From NCBI GenBank assembly GCA_027620075.1, contig JAQCEY010000001.1, positions 512,718-576,717 of the forward strand: a DNA stretch of 64,000 bases, read 5' to 3'. A program made the translations under genes and the position numbers. The stretch is from Pseudomonadota bacterium (GTDB lineage Bacteria; Pseudomonadota; Alphaproteobacteria; Rickettsiales; UBA6187). Under the pieces are notes generated by a model, which was not told where the DNA came from, ran no database searches, and saw only the letters and a program-made list of their open reading frames with translations. The stretch's first letter is position 1; every line of letters begins with the position of its first letter. Below are positions 25,071 through 35,426 of the stretch, piece after piece.

Positions 25071-25439
25071 TTATCTGCTTTCTATTTCTTTTGCAAGGTT
25101 TTCTATGTATTTCGCAATAGGTTCTAATGCGTCAGCTAAGGTGTTGTTAACTATTCTTTTATGCTCTTCTAAAGATATGGTTTTGTTATTGCCGGTATCA
25201 AGAGGCAGTTGAGGTGTGTTATTATTAGCACCGTTTTCCTTTAAAGTAGCAACTTCATCTTCCATCATCAGTGCGGTAAAGGCAAGCACTACACTGTCAC
25301 TAGCCGAGCCACAGGTTTTAGACATGGCATCAACTCGAATTCCCAATTTTTCGGCAAGCTTCTTAATTCTTCCTTCTTCGCCGTCATCACACGCTATGCT
25401 GTAGTTTTTGTCCCGTAATGTAAAATTAACTGTAGCCAT
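25071..25439 (-). CDS. zapA: Cell division protein ZapA
   Basis: 122 residues. The N-terminal beta region (MATVNFTLRDKNYSIACDDG) and first helix (RIKKLAEKLGIRVDAM) with VVLAFTALMMEDEV match ZapA, which cross-links FtsZ filaments at mid-cell. A helical tail follows. It lies 16 bases after a small coiled-coil gene and upstream of 6S RNA. Confidence 0.9.
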   Translation of the reverse strand: MATVNFTLRDKNYSIACDDGEEGRIKKLAEKLGIRVDAMSKTCGSASDSVVLAFTALMMEDEVATLKENGANNNTPQLPLDTGNNKTISLEEHKRIVNNTLADALEPIAKYIENLAKEIESR

Positions 25440-25455
25440 AATTAACCATTAAATA

Positions 25456-25671
25456 TTATTTGTCATTTTTTTTTAAAATCGTCTCAAGATTGCCGATATG
25501 CTCATCTAAATCTTTAATAACTTCTGTCCGTATCTTTCTTTCTTCCTTCAGATTTTCATTCTGTTTTTTTATGAGTAAGTCAAGACCGGTCAAAGCATTT
25601 TTTAAGCGTTCTTTGGCACCATCAAGTCTTTTTTCCGATTCGGTCTTCTGTTCTTGCATTGCATTGCTCAT
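25456..25671 (-). CDS. Small coiled-coil protein upstream of zapA (DUF4164-like)
   Basis: A 71-residue, highly charged protein that is helical throughout (ERLKNALTGLDLLIKKQNEN, IKDLDEHIGNLETILKK). In alphaproteobacteria a short coiled-coil protein (DUF4164/ZapB-like) is often encoded directly before zapA, and a role in division-ring assembly is inferred from that context. It has no other recognised motif. Confidence 0.75.
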   Translation of the reverse strand: MSNAMQEQKTESEKRLDGAKERLKNALTGLDLLIKKQNENLKEERKIRTEVIKDLDEHIGNLETILKKNDK

Positions 25672-25922
25672 GTTTTTGTTTCTAATTAAAATTTTTATGA
25701 AAAAAAGAAGATATTAATAATACGTATGACACCTAATGTAAACTGTTTATAAAAAATATTTCTATAAAATGTCAATTGACAACAGGGATTGTGGAGGTGG
25801 GTTTTATTGAGTAGATTACGTGGTTTGTTAAATAAAAATTAACTATTTTTATGTATATTTATTTTTAATTGTAAACTATAAGTACTAAATATGCGCTTAA
25901 AGAAAACCAAGGATTGAAATGT

Positions 25923-28061
25923 ATGATTAGCATGAAAATATCTAAAAAGTTACCTATTATAATGGTTAGTATGGCTCTTCTTTCTTCGGTAATTGTGGGT
26001 GTAGTAGTATTAAAAAGAGCATCAAACGACGCTTTTATAGCTACCGAGGAAAAATTACAAGCTCTAAGTATTTCAAAGAAATCTGCCTTGTCAAGTTATC
26101 TTGAATCAATACAACAGGATTTATCTTCTTTATCTAAGAGTCCTTTTGTAAGGGAGGCCTTGCTTGATTTTAAAAAAGGTTGGGAAGACTTCGGATATAA
26201 TCAAAAAAATAAATTGCAACAATTGTACATTACCGACAATCCAAATCCTACAGGTTCTAAAGAGGAGTTAGATTATGCGAAGGACGGTTCATTATATAGT
26301 TCTTATCACGAAAAGTACCACCCTTGGTTTCGTCATTTTTTGAGGCAGAAAGAGTATTATGATATATTCCTTTTTGACACGGAAGGAAATCTTGTTTACA
26401 CGGTTTTCAAAGAGCTTGATTATGCAACTAATTTAGAAAAAGGTGAGTATAAAGATACCGATCTTGGCAATGCCTTCAGGGCGGCTGTTAGTAATTATAA
26501 TTCAGGTAAACAAAGTTTTTTTGACTTTAAGCCGTATGCTCCAAGTCATGGTGCTGCCGCAAGCTTTATTTCTCAGCCGATACTTTTCGAAAACGGCGAG
26601 TTGGCGGGTGTATTGGTTTTCCAAATGCCTATCTCAAGAATTGATGCGGTTATGCAACAAAACGAAGGAATGGGAGAAAGCGGAAGGTCGTATCTGGTAG
26701 GCAGCGATAAGCTCATGAGAAATAATCTAAAGAATGAAGATACAATATTAAAAACTAAGGTCGATACGGAAGTTGTAAAAATGGCTCTGAATAATGAGCT
26801 AGGTTACAAGGTTATTAATAGTTTTGATGGAAAAGTAACTGTCGCATCGTACATTCCTTTTGAATTTATGGGAGCTAATTTTGCCATGATAAGTGAGGAA
26901 GATTATGATGAAGTTATGCAGCCGATTCGTAGTATGCAAAAGATAGCAATGGTTTCGGCTCTGGTTGTAGTAGCTATTTTTACAGTACTTTCAATATTAT
27001 TTTCTAGAGGAATTTCTTCTCCTATAACAAAGATGGTTAAGATAATGAGAGATATTGCCGATGGCAATTCGTCAGTTGAAATACCCGGACTTGACAAAAA
27101 AGATGAAATCGGAGAAATGGCAAAGGCGCTGCAAGTGTTCAAGGAAAACGCATTGGAGAAAGGGCAACTTGAAAAAGATCGTAAGCTTGCCGACATAAAA
27201 GCTGAAGAAGATAAGAAAAAAGCAATGCATGATCTGGCGAGTCGTTTTGAACAGTCAGTTCAGGGAATGCTTAACTCTGTCGCAGCCGCAGCTACACAGT
27301 TGAGTCATACGGCCGAGTCGATGGGGAATAATGTAAATGATGTAAATAATAAAACAAAGGATGTTTCCAACTCATCGGGGCGTACTTCACAAAATGTTTC
27401 AACCGTGGCGGCCGCATCGGAGGAGATGCTTGCGTCTGTTAATGAAATTTCCAGTCAGGTAACAAAGTCAACGGAAGTTGTTAACGATGCTGTAAAAAAG
27501 GCAGTTAATGCCGAATCCAGTGCCAGATCTTTAGAAATCGCTTCAAGTGAAATAGGTAGTGTTGTTAAATTGATACGTGATATTGCCGAGCAGATAAATT
27601 TACTTGCATTAAATGCGACTATTGAGTCAGCAAGGGCAGGAGAAGCCGGAAAAGGGTTCGCGGTAGTGGCATCGGAAGTTAAGAACTTATCGAATCAGGC
27701 TACAAGAGCAACCGAGGATATTGCAAGCCAAATCGAAAACGTACAGTCCATCTCGTCGGAGGTTTCCGAGGCATTGAACGCAATAAAAAGTGCCGTTGAC
27801 AAGGTTAACGAATATTCGGGCGGTATATCGGCTGCAGTTGAAGAGCAAACTGCAACTACTTATGAAATAACTAAAAATATGCAGGTGGCTTCTCAGGAAA
27901 CGCAGGAAGTTACAAGTCACATATCGGATATAACGAATCTTGCGTCCCACGCAAAAGAAGCATCGGTTCAAATGCTTGAAGCATCGCAAGGAGTGTCAAG
28001 AGAAGCCGAGAAATTAAATATGGCATTTGCAAACTTCCTGAATGAAGTAAGGCACGGTTAA
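25923..28061 (+). CDS. Methyl-accepting chemotaxis protein with periplasmic Cache-type sensor
   Basis: About 712 residues. I take the ATG at 25923, nine bases after AAGGA; a TTG nine bases upstream and an ATG nine bases downstream are alternatives. Order: a membrane helix (about 10-30), a large periplasmic region with a Cache-like segment ([32 protein letters not shown]), a second membrane helix (about 340-360), a HAMP domain ([20 protein letters not shown]), and the cytoplasmic signalling domain with the conserved hairpin tip ([20 protein letters not shown]). It signals to CheA/CheW, so the organism should have a chemosensory pathway. The ligand is unknown. Confidence 0.93.
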   Translation: MISMKISKKLPIIMVSMALLSSVIVGVVVLKRASNDAFIATEEKLQALSISKKSALSSYLESIQQDLSSLSKSPFVREALLDFKKGWEDFGYNQKNKLQQLYITDNPNPTGSKEELDYAKDGSLYSSYHEKYHPWFRHFLRQKEYYDIFLFDTEGNLVYTVFKELDYATNLEKGEYKDTDLGNAFRAAVSNYNSGKQSFFDFKPYAPSHGAAASFISQPILFENGELAGVLVFQMPISRIDAVMQQNEGMGESGRSYLVGSDKLMRNNLKNEDTILKTKVDTEVVKMALNNELGYKVINSFDGKVTVASYIPFEFMGANFAMISEEDYDEVMQPIRSMQKIAMVSALVVVAIFTVLSILFSRGISSPITKMVKIMRDIADGNSSVEIPGLDKKDEIGEMAKALQVFKENALEKGQLEKDRKLADIKAEEDKKKAMHDLASRFEQSVQGMLNSVAAAATQLSHTAESMGNNVNDVNNKTKDVSNSSGRTSQNVSTVAAASEEMLASVNEISSQVTKSTEVVNDAVKKAVNAESSARSLEIASSEIGSVVKLIRDIAEQINLLALNATIESARAGEAGKGFAVVASEVKNLSNQATRATEDIASQIENVQSISSEVSEALNAIKSAVDKVNEYSGGISAAVEEQTATTYEITKNMQVASQETQEVTSHISDITNLASHAKEASVQMLEASQGVSREAEKLNMAFANFLNEVRHG

Positions 28062-28083
28062 TTAGTATCTCCGGTTGTTCGGT

Positions 28084-28110
28084 ATGATAAGTAAACAAAT
28101 TACTTATCAT
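28084..28110. terminator. 11-bp hairpin between convergent genes
   Basis: ATGATAAGTAA-ACAAA-TTACTTATCAT is a perfect 11-bp stem lying at the convergent 3' ends of the chemoreceptor and the VHL-domain gene; its right arm covers the stop codon of the latter. No long T-run follows, so it may act by blocking or by RNA stabilisation. Confidence 0.55.
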
Positions 28111-28955
28111 CTGTTTTCCAATACAACATCTTTTTTAGTATCTGCCGGATAATAAATACCTAGCTTGTTCTCCTGCCCGTCCGTAACCAACCAAGGGTGG
28201 GTTATGAAAGTTCTCTGCGTATATGTATCTCCGGGTTTTAACACTCTATATAAGACTTTTTTACCTTTATAGTCTAACCAGTATATTTTTCTGATATCAT
28301 TGCTTGAATTTATAAAATTGATAGTCGATGCCTTTTTAGCCTCAATGGAACGTGCATTTAAATCTTCATCAACGGTGCTTTGAACCGATGTTTCGGGTTC
28401 ATCTGTTGTTTGTGCTATATTGCTATCATACATTGTTACATCACTTTTGCTCCCTTTTGTATAATACTTGCCCAACTCATTGTCATTTTGGTCTGTAACG
28501 AGCCATTGATGGTGGGCATATGACCTTTGCTCATATAACTCTTTAGGATTCAGGGTTTTGTATAATTTCTTATTACCGTGTCTGTCTACCCAATATATTT
28601 TTCTCTTTTCGTTACTGTTATTAACAAAATTTATAATATCGTATCCGTCACTGCGTTTATTGTCGGTGGAGTTATTTTTTCTTTTCAGATATTCGTTACG
28701 TTGTTTTTCTTTTCGTATCTGCTCTTGTTTTTGATAATTATCAGAGTCGGTAACTTTGCCGACCTGCTCCACACCTTTATCGAAAAAATCATTTATAGAT
28801 TCATGGTTAAGCGAATAAGCCGCAAATAATATTATAAAACCGGTTACAAATATTATGCCGAAAACAAACTCATTTTCCGAGCCTTTTTGCGTAGACTTCG
28901 GTCTGTACTGCTCCCGTCTTTGAGCATTCTTTCTTTGCAACTTATCAAAGTCCAT
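28107..28955 (-). CDS. Membrane-anchored protein with two VHL beta domains
   Basis: 282 residues: a basic N-terminus, one membrane helix (about 29-48, VFGIIFVTGFIILFAAYSLN), a charged linker, then two copies of a ~60-residue domain. Copy 1 (about 107-165) reads INFVNNSNEKRKIYWVDRHG ... HHQWLVTDQNDNELGKYY. Copy 2 (about 213-272) reads INFINSSNDIRKIYWLDYKG ... HPWLVTDGQENKLGIYY. Both follow the beta domain of the von Hippel-Lindau protein (N-S-x-x-x-x-x-YW, HxWLVTD). In animals this domain binds hydroxyproline peptides. Bacterial copies are known but of unclear function. The repeats would face the periplasm. Confidence 0.85.
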   Translation of the reverse strand: MDFDKLQRKNAQRREQYRPKSTQKGSENEFVFGIIFVTGFIILFAAYSLNHESINDFFDKGVEQVGKVTDSDNYQKQEQIRKEKQRNEYLKRKNNSTDNKRSDGYDIINFVNNSNEKRKIYWVDRHGNKKLYKTLNPKELYEQRSYAHHQWLVTDQNDNELGKYYTKGSKSDVTMYDSNIAQTTDEPETSVQSTVDEDLNARSIEAKKASTINFINSSNDIRKIYWLDYKGKKVLYRVLKPGDTYTQRTFITHPWLVTDGQENKLGIYYPADTKKDVVLENR

Positions 28956-29710
28956 GACACATTAACCCCATTTTGATATTACCCCCAAAGTCGTTTATAT
29001 TTTATTCCAAATAAATTCCATATTTTTATACGAAGATAGATTATTATTATACTCTAATCCCCCTCGCTATGTTTTGCATCAAATTACAAAACTTGAATAG
29101 TCTTTTTATCTTTTTCGATATATAAAAACCACTCATTGTGTTATTTTTAAGTAAAAAGGGCGTTTATTTATGTTTTTTAGCAATATTGTTGTTGACGATA
29201 GAACATTTTTCCTTTAAAAAAGTAGTGGTCAGTTATAAATAAGTTTTGTAGACCTTCTATAACCGACACACTAATTTATGGCAAGAGAGCTTAAGTTAGC
29301 ACCAACTTAAGCCCGCCGCTAAGGTTGGAATTTAGCAGTCACTTACTCTTGTTATTGATCAATAAATGGTCAACGTCTTCACCATCCATCGCTATTTTAC
29401 TAAAAAAATATATTTTGTCTATATAATCTTTTAGAAAAATATTTTGTGTAAACAAATAAAAAATCACCTTTACCATACTACATGTCGTTTTTTCTAATAC
29501 ACTTAGATAGCATTATAAAAATATTAACCGCTTTCCTTTTCTTATCTGCTATTCTCATCAAAGTCCATAATACATTCACCCCTAATACATTACGTATTTT
29601 TATAGTAATTGATTTAAAAATATCCGCCAGTAAAAAAACAATTTTCTACTGGCAACTTGCATTACTTGAACTATACTGGCACTCAACACTAACACTTAAC
29701 ACTATATTAA
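28956..29710. other. 755-base gap: hairpin and a decayed copy of the VHL gene start
   Basis: No credible gene is seen. GCTTAAGTT-AGCACC-AACTTAAGC (29289-29312) forms a perfect 9-bp stem. At about 29560-29590 a sequence (CATCAAAGTCCATAATACATT) closely matches the region around the start codon of the VHL gene (28939-28965). On the minus strand it gives ATG GAC TTT GAT followed soon by a stop, suggesting a decayed partial duplication. Confidence 0.45.
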
Positions 29711-30733
29711 ATGACCGATATCCTTGATTCCAACCGCATTGAAGAAGACATGTCCGAGAACACACTTCGCCCTTCGTTCTTTGATGATTTTATCGGACAG
29801 GAACACGCAAAAAATAACCTGCGTGTTTTTATAGAGGCGGCAAGGTCTAGGTCGGAAGCTTTAGACCATGTTTTATTATACGGTCCTCCCGGATTGGGCA
29901 AAACAACCATAGCACAGATAATCGCAAGGGAGCTTGGAACAGGGTTCAAGGCAACGTCAGGACCTCTTTTATCAAAAGCAGGCGACTTGGCGGCAATTCT
30001 TACTAACCTTCAGGAAAATGATGTACTTTTCATTGACGAGATACACCGCCTTAACACCAATGTTGAGGAAGTATTATATTCTGCGATGGAAGATTTTCAA
30101 CTCGATATCATAATCGGTGAAGGTCCTGCCGCCCGCACCGTACGTATTGAACTGCCTAAATTCACTTTGGTGGGTGCAACAACCAGATTAGGTCTGCTAT
30201 CTAACCCGTTGAGGGACAGGTTCGGTATCCCTACCCGCCTTAATTTTTATTCATCTGACGAACTCAGGCTGGTAATTGAGCGTGGAGCAAATATCCTCAA
30301 AGCACAGCTTACACAAGACGGTGCTAATGAGATTGCCAACCGCTCAAGGGGAACTCCTCGTATCGCATTACGGTTATTAAGGCGTGTCAGGGACTTTGCC
30401 GAGGTTGCAGGCGACAAAATCATACAATCATCTATTGCCGATGAGTCCTTACGCCGTTTAGAAGTAGATTCATGCGGTTTAGACGGCTCTGACCGCCGCT
30501 ATTTAAGGTTCATTGCCGAAAAATATTCTGGAGGGCCTGTAGGAGTTGAGACTATATGTGCCGGTCTTTCCGAACAACGTGACTCGGTTGAAGAAACAAT
30601 TGAACCGTATTTACTGCAACTTGGCTTTATTCAACGCACCCCAAGAGGAAGAGTATTAACACCGCAAGCATTCGGTCACATAGGTATGGCAGTCCCTAAA
30701 TTAAGAACAGAACAGGCTGATATTTTTGAGTAA
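29711..30733 (+). CDS. ruvB: Holliday junction branch migration ATPase RuvB
   Basis: 340 residues, standard RuvB. Walker A ([14 protein letters not shown]), Walker B ([10 protein letters not shown]), sensor 1 ([20 protein letters not shown]) and the C-terminal winged helix ([20 protein letters not shown]) are all present. It works with RuvA and RuvC, which lie 7-8 kb to the left on the other strand and not in the same operon. It is followed by two repeats. Confidence 0.97.
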   Translation: MTDILDSNRIEEDMSENTLRPSFFDDFIGQEHAKNNLRVFIEAARSRSEALDHVLLYGPPGLGKTTIAQIIARELGTGFKATSGPLLSKAGDLAAILTNLQENDVLFIDEIHRLNTNVEEVLYSAMEDFQLDIIIGEGPAARTVRIELPKFTLVGATTRLGLLSNPLRDRFGIPTRLNFYSSDELRLVIERGANILKAQLTQDGANEIANRSRGTPRIALRLLRRVRDFAEVAGDKIIQSSIADESLRRLEVDSCGLDGSDRRYLRFIAEKYSGGPVGVETICAGLSEQRDSVEETIEPYLLQLGFIQRTPRGRVLTPQAFGHIGMAVPKLRTEQADIFE

Positions 30734-30748
30734 AACAGTCTACATCAT

Positions 30749-30767
30749 ACTATGGTTTGACCATAGT
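30749..30767. repeat. 19-base hairpin, copy 2
   Basis: ACTATGG-TTTGA-CCATAGT, a perfect 7-bp stem. With its flanks it matches 4041-4072 with only three or four changes. It lies 15 bases after the ruvB stop and may help termination. Confidence 0.7.
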
Positions 30768-30803
30768 ATCCAAGCTATATAATAATGCATGCACTTTGTA
30801 CGT

Positions 30804-30857
30804 ACGTCACTGGTGAGATTACCCTATAATTTGCTTCGCAAATTCGGGTAATGACGT
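30804..30857. repeat. Palindromic repeat of the TGTCAT/ATGACA family
   Basis: ACGTCA (30804-30809) pairs with TGACGT (30852-30857). Inside, ATTACCC-TAT-AATTTGC-TTC-GCAAATT-C-GGGTAAT forms a long hairpin. The left part, CTGGTGAGATTACCCTATAA, is repeated exactly at about 36972-36992. Confidence 0.8.
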
Positions 30858-30879
30858 GTGTAATTTATACGAAATTAAT

Positions 30880-31836
30880 CTACTCTTTATACGCATGAAC
30901 TATCTTGGCAACAAGGTTATGACGGACTATATCATCTTCCCCGAACTGAACATAACCTATCTCATCTATATTGCGTAGTTTGTTCAGGGCATCATCTAGA
31001 CCTGATTTACTGTGTGGAGGCAGATCGATTTGTGACAGGTCACCGTTTACTACCATTCTTGAATTTTCACCAAGTCTGGTAAGGAACATTTTCATTTGAG
31101 TAGGAGTAGCGTTTTGTGCTTCGTCTAAAATAACGAATGCGTCTTTTAATGTACGCCCTCTCATAAAGGCAAGAGGTGCTATTTCTATAACCCTGCTTTC
31201 GATATATTTTTGCACCTTTTCCGCAGGGAACATATCATACAAGGCATCATATAAAGGCTGCATATAAGGGTCTACCTTCTCTTTCATATCACCGGGTAGA
31301 AATCCTATTTTTTCTCCCGCTTCAACTGCAGGACGCACCAGAATAATACGCTCAACCTTATGATTAAGAAACATTGAAACACCCACCGCAACAGCCAGAT
31401 AAGTCTTACCCGTACCGGCAGGACCATTGGCAAATACAAGGTCTTTTTTATATAATGCTTTTATATATTGTTTTTGCGTATTGGAATGAGGTACTATCTG
31501 TTTTTTAGCAGTTTTAACAACAATTTCCTGTTCAAACAGGGTGTTTTTTTCTTTCTTTTTTTCGCCTTTGTTATTTGATACCATGCGTAAAGCTGCTTCA
31601 ACTTCGCTCATGCCCACCTCCATACCTTGTTCGAGTTTATGATATAGCGACTCTAATATATGCTCCGCCTGAGTTACTTTTTCATTATCACCCGATATAA
31701 ATATCATATTACCGCGAGATGTTATTGAAACCCCAAGCTTTTCTTCGATTTTCAGTAGATTGCAGTCTTGCTCACCAAATAATGCGGTAAGATGAAGATT
31801 ATTGTCGAATGACACATATTTTGGTTTTTTTTTCAA
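30880..31836 (-). CDS. PhoH-family ATPase (PhoH-like/YbeZ)
   Basis: 318 residues. An N-terminal KH-like RNA-binding segment (NLLKIEEKLGVSITSRGNMI) is followed by the PhoH ATPase core with Walker A (ANGPAGTGKTYLAVA), ILVRPAVEAGEKIGFLPGDM, and Walker B (DAFVILDEAQNATPTQMKMF). These cytoplasmic proteins, YbeZ in E. coli, partner with the RNase YbeY in ribosome and RNA quality control. The usual neighbours (miaB, ybeY, corC) are not adjacent here. Confidence 0.93.
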   Translation of the reverse strand: MKKKPKYVSFDNNLHLTALFGEQDCNLLKIEEKLGVSITSRGNMIFISGDNEKVTQAEHILESLYHKLEQGMEVGMSEVEAALRMVSNNKGEKKKEKNTLFEQEIVVKTAKKQIVPHSNTQKQYIKALYKKDLVFANGPAGTGKTYLAVAVGVSMFLNHKVERIILVRPAVEAGEKIGFLPGDMKEKVDPYMQPLYDALYDMFPAEKVQKYIESRVIEIAPLAFMRGRTLKDAFVILDEAQNATPTQMKMFLTRLGENSRMVVNGDLSQIDLPPHSKSGLDDALNKLRNIDEIGYVQFGEDDIVRHNLVAKIVHAYKE

Positions 31837-32031
31837 TATAAGCCTTTATTGCCGTTAATTGATAAAAACATCTTATAATACAATTATATCTTAAATATAG
31901 GATTATTTACAGACTTATTTTAATAAAACTATAAAAATAAAATAAAACATATATTTACAATTAAACTGTTAATATAATGTTGCACGCATAATATAAATGT
32001 AATATCAATATTATAAAACAGAGGTTATATT

Positions 32032-32889
32032 ATGACAGATATAAAGAGCAACGGTCATTACCTTTTGAAGGGGTATCTTGAAAACGCTATTGATATACCC
32101 AAAGACAGTAAGACAAAAGCAATTACGGTTATTTCAGGTTTAGCAGCCGCATTAAGTTCGGATAATTACAACCCGTTTGCAAATAATTTACAAGAAATCC
32201 TACTGGAAACCGAGTTAGACGAAAAAGCCTTGCCCTTTAAATCATTGGCAAAACAGTCATTTGACCATGTAAAGAGAAACCGTGCCGCTTATTTAAGAGA
32301 AAATTACTCTGAAGATGCATTTGCTCAAACTGAAATACCACAGCTAGTACAAACATATAAAAACCCAAGTATTATAGACCAGAAAAAACCACCGCAAATT
32401 ACGGACGCTGATAAAGCCAGAGAATTTTTAACGGAATCTGTTTTTGAAATTATTTTTGAACAACTATCAGCATTAAAGCTTGAAAAAGAACAGAAAAATT
32501 CAATGCCCCTTTCCGACATTGACGATATAATGTCGGTTCTTACCGACAACCCTAAATATTTAGGTTGGCAAAAAAAAGACGCTTTACAAGAAATGAGCAT
32601 TTCGCAAACGCCTGACAAAGCATACAAAAAGGTTCCCGGCGAAATAACTTTCGTTTCAATGGTAACAACACAAAGTTCGCAAGAAGAACATAGCGTCAAC
32701 CCCGAAATTTTTGATGATACCTCAACAACCTCCGCCGACAGTATTCCCCTGCACAGAAACCGCCTTGACAGGAACAGGAACGGCGGAACAGCAACTTTAA
32801 GCAACAGCTCTAACGAAACTCCGGCAGGGCAAAGACCTGCTTTGTTAAGGAGAGATAGTAGAACCGAGGGGTCTTTAAGCCTTAGTTAG
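32032..32889 (+). CDS. Hypothetical protein with helical N-terminal half and disordered basic/serine C-terminus
   Basis: 285 residues, no signal peptide and no recognised domain. The first ~200 residues are helical and charged. The last ~80 are low-complexity (SSQEEHSVNP, TSADSIPLHRNRLDRNRNGG) and end in RRDSRTEGSLSLS. A short, positively charged, serine-rich C-terminus is a feature of some type IV secretion substrates, and the large protein at 60327 ends similarly (LKRSRSFS). I therefore note it as a possible effector, with low certainty. It has its own upstream intergenic region (AT-rich, about 195 bases) and converges on the permease gene. Confidence 0.6.
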   Translation: MTDIKSNGHYLLKGYLENAIDIPKDSKTKAITVISGLAAALSSDNYNPFANNLQEILLETELDEKALPFKSLAKQSFDHVKRNRAAYLRENYSEDAFAQTEIPQLVQTYKNPSIIDQKKPPQITDADKAREFLTESVFEIIFEQLSALKLEKEQKNSMPLSDIDDIMSVLTDNPKYLGWQKKDALQEMSISQTPDKAYKKVPGEITFVSMVTTQSSQEEHSVNPEIFDDTSTTSADSIPLHRNRLDRNRNGGTATLSNSSNETPAGQRPALLRRDSRTEGSLSLS

Positions 32890-32894
32890 TTTAC

Positions 32895-35426
32895 TTACTC
32901 ATTCCTTAAAAGCGTTGAAGGACGGAAGCTGAAAAGCTTTTTATTTCCTATATAACCGATAATCCAGATAACCGCTACACAGCCTGCTATAGTTATTAAT
33001 GTAACATGCGGCATAATATAAAACTCATCACCCCTTAAACGGTTATTTATCAGATAAGCCGCTATCGTACCGATAGTGGCAGCTATTATAGAAGTTACAA
33101 AAGCAAGCAGCATCCACTCAACAGTGCAGCTTTTTAATATATCGATACGCCTTGAACCCAGAACTTTTAATATAGCCACATCATACATTCTTTGCGTTAG
33201 GGTTGCACTTAAAGCACTTGTTAAAACCAATATTCCCGCAAACAGGCTTATTCCGACAGTAATTCTTAATGCAATTGCGATATTAGCCATAATATCCCGT
33301 ACTAATTTAACTACCTCACGGGTGCGTACAGGTGTTATTGTAGGGAATTGCTTTGCTATTTTGCCAACAAGTTCAAATTCTTTTTGCGAATCTGGCTTCA
33401 TATGTATAGTTGCAAGGCTGGTATGCGGCAGGTTTTCAATTGCCGCAGGAGTGAACATCATAGCAAAATTAAGCTGGAAGGTTGAATAATCTATCTTTCT
33501 GGCACTTGCTATTTTGGCGGTAATATCACTACCCAGAACACTGACCGTAATTGTATCGCCGATATCTACGCCCATACCGTCTAAAAAGCGTTCATCTACT
33601 GAAAGCAAATGCTCACCTTGATAATTTTCTTCCCACCACTTTCCTTTGACTATATTTGCGTTAGAAGGAGGTTTTGAGCTATAGCTTAGCCCCCTGTCAC
33701 CACGTACCGCCCAGCTTATATCATTTTTTACCTTTACATTTTCTACAGGCACTCCGGCAATTTGAGTAATTCTTCCTCTTACCATAGGATAGAGAAGAAT
33801 ATTTTCCTCAGAAGCATATTCACTAAGCAATTTTTTAATATCCTCTTTCTGGTCGGGCTGAATATCAATTAAAAATAATGATGGAGCTCTTTCCTGCATT
33901 ATCTGCTTTATACGGTATTGGAAATTTGCCTCCGTCAAAGTCAGTGCTATAAGAACCGTAAGGCTGATACCGATAGCAAAAACAACTGTTGTAGTAGATG
34001 AGCCGGGGCGGTGCATATTACCCAAAGCCAGTTTCAACCATGGAGTTTTTACTTTTATTTTCTTTGTGATTTTTTTTACCAGTACGGCACTTAAACCGAA
34101 TAGCAGAAAAGATACTGCTATAACAGCCACAGCTCCGATTATAAACAGCTTGTCATTAGCCGTTACATACAAAGTTCCCAACAGACAACCTACAAGAAAA
34201 GAAACCACAACTCGCATTTTTTCATTATTACTAAAGCGTAGCATAGCTATTTTACTTCTAAATAATGTTGAAGGCTTTACTTCAACGGCACTGAACAATG
34301 CAGGAAAAGAGAATATATAAGATATCAGCAAACCATACCACATAGCCAAAAGCAAAGACGGTATATAAATACTCCCCTGCCCTTCTAATGTCGGTAAAAA
34401 ATTAGCAATTACAGGCATAATTAAACCAGTGGCAAAGACGGATATTACGATACCTACCGCCCCTCCCAGTAATGATAAGATTCCGATTACCGTAACATAT
34501 GTAAGCATTACTATTCTGCCTGATGCACCCTGAACTTTTAAAATCGCCATGGTATGGGATTTTTTTTCAAGGTAGGCACGCACAGAACTAGCTATACCGA
34601 TACCCGCTATCAGGAAAGTAGCTATTCCCGACAGAGTCATAAAAGCAAGTAACTGGTCTAAAAACTCCTTTAAATTGTCGTTTCCGTCAGTACCGTTTTC
34701 AACTCTCCACGACATTTCAGGGAACTGTTTTCCAAGCTCTTTCTCTACTTCTTTGACATATTTTTTATCAGCTATTACATTATCAGGCAGGTCAATCCTA
34801 TATCTGTGAGAAACTAAGCTGAAGGTCTTTACTATATCCGTCTCTTTTAAAGACTCTATACTCATCATTACCCTTGGACCGAAAGTAAATATCTGCACAG
34901 CTCTGTCAGGTTCTTTTTTTATAGTACCCCTTATAACAAACTTTCCCGAACCTACTCTCACTTCATCGCCTACACTAAGATTAGTCTGCGATAATAAAAT
35001 AGGGTCAACGATTAATCCGTTATTAGCCAGAGCATTTTCTTTTGATATTTCTTCGTTTAATTCCAAATTGCCGATTAAAGGATAATTCTCGTCTACCGCC
35101 TTAATTTCTATGAGGTTGCTACGTTCCTCATGATACAACATGGATCTGACGGTAGCCACATAAGATAACCTCCCGTATTTTGTCAGGAAATCTTTTTGCT
35201 CCTGCGTTATCTCAACGCCCCTTACACGCACTTCAATATCGCCTCCGAGCAGACTTTGTGCTTCATCTTTTAGTGTTTTATTTACAACCGAGCCGAACGT
35301 ACTTACGCTAGCCATTACCGAAACGCCGAGAATAAGGCATGCCAGAAAAACATAAAAATGTTTCCGACCATGATAAAGCTCACTTTTTGCAAGTTTCCAA
35401 GATAGTTTTAAATCACTTTTTTTCAT
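32895..35426 (-). CDS. FtsX-like ABC transporter permease (YbbP type)
   Basis: 843 residues: an N-terminal membrane helix and periplasmic MacB-like region, then two FtsX-type permease blocks (about 260-440 and 700-840) with around ten membrane segments in all. The second block shows the typical ILTSALSATLTQRMYDVAIL and KVLGSRR segment. It overlaps the ATPase gene by 14 bases (35413-35426), so the pair is one transporter. YbbA-YbbP-type exporters are linked to lipid, lysophospholipid or small-molecule extraction from the inner membrane. The neighbouring tesA-like gene matches the E. coli tesA-ybbA-ybbP order. Confidence 0.88.
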   Translation of the reverse strand: MKKSDLKLSWKLAKSELYHGRKHFYVFLACLILGVSVMASVSTFGSVVNKTLKDEAQSLLGGDIEVRVRGVEITQEQKDFLTKYGRLSYVATVRSMLYHEERSNLIEIKAVDENYPLIGNLELNEEISKENALANNGLIVDPILLSQTNLSVGDEVRVGSGKFVIRGTIKKEPDRAVQIFTFGPRVMMSIESLKETDIVKTFSLVSHRYRIDLPDNVIADKKYVKEVEKELGKQFPEMSWRVENGTDGNDNLKEFLDQLLAFMTLSGIATFLIAGIGIASSVRAYLEKKSHTMAILKVQGASGRIVMLTYVTVIGILSLLGGAVGIVISVFATGLIMPVIANFLPTLEGQGSIYIPSLLLAMWYGLLISYIFSFPALFSAVEVKPSTLFRSKIAMLRFSNNEKMRVVVSFLVGCLLGTLYVTANDKLFIIGAVAVIAVSFLLFGLSAVLVKKITKKIKVKTPWLKLALGNMHRPGSSTTTVVFAIGISLTVLIALTLTEANFQYRIKQIMQERAPSLFLIDIQPDQKEDIKKLLSEYASEENILLYPMVRGRITQIAGVPVENVKVKNDISWAVRGDRGLSYSSKPPSNANIVKGKWWEENYQGEHLLSVDERFLDGMGVDIGDTITVSVLGSDITAKIASARKIDYSTFQLNFAMMFTPAAIENLPHTSLATIHMKPDSQKEFELVGKIAKQFPTITPVRTREVVKLVRDIMANIAIALRITVGISLFAGILVLTSALSATLTQRMYDVAILKVLGSRRIDILKSCTVEWMLLAFVTSIIAATIGTIAAYLINNRLRGDEFYIMPHVTLITIAGCVAVIWIIGYIGNKKLFSFRPSTLLRNE

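Noticed and set aside
29221..29360. Possible small structured RNA (two hairpins)
   Set aside because: Compared with SRP, RNase P and tmRNA hallmarks, none are present; only simple hairpins remain, so no RNA gene is called.
29482..29727. 81-codon hydrophobic forward frame before ruvB
   Set aside because: It overlaps the ruvB start, has no ribosome site, and covers the decayed copy of the VHL gene start; not a credible gene.
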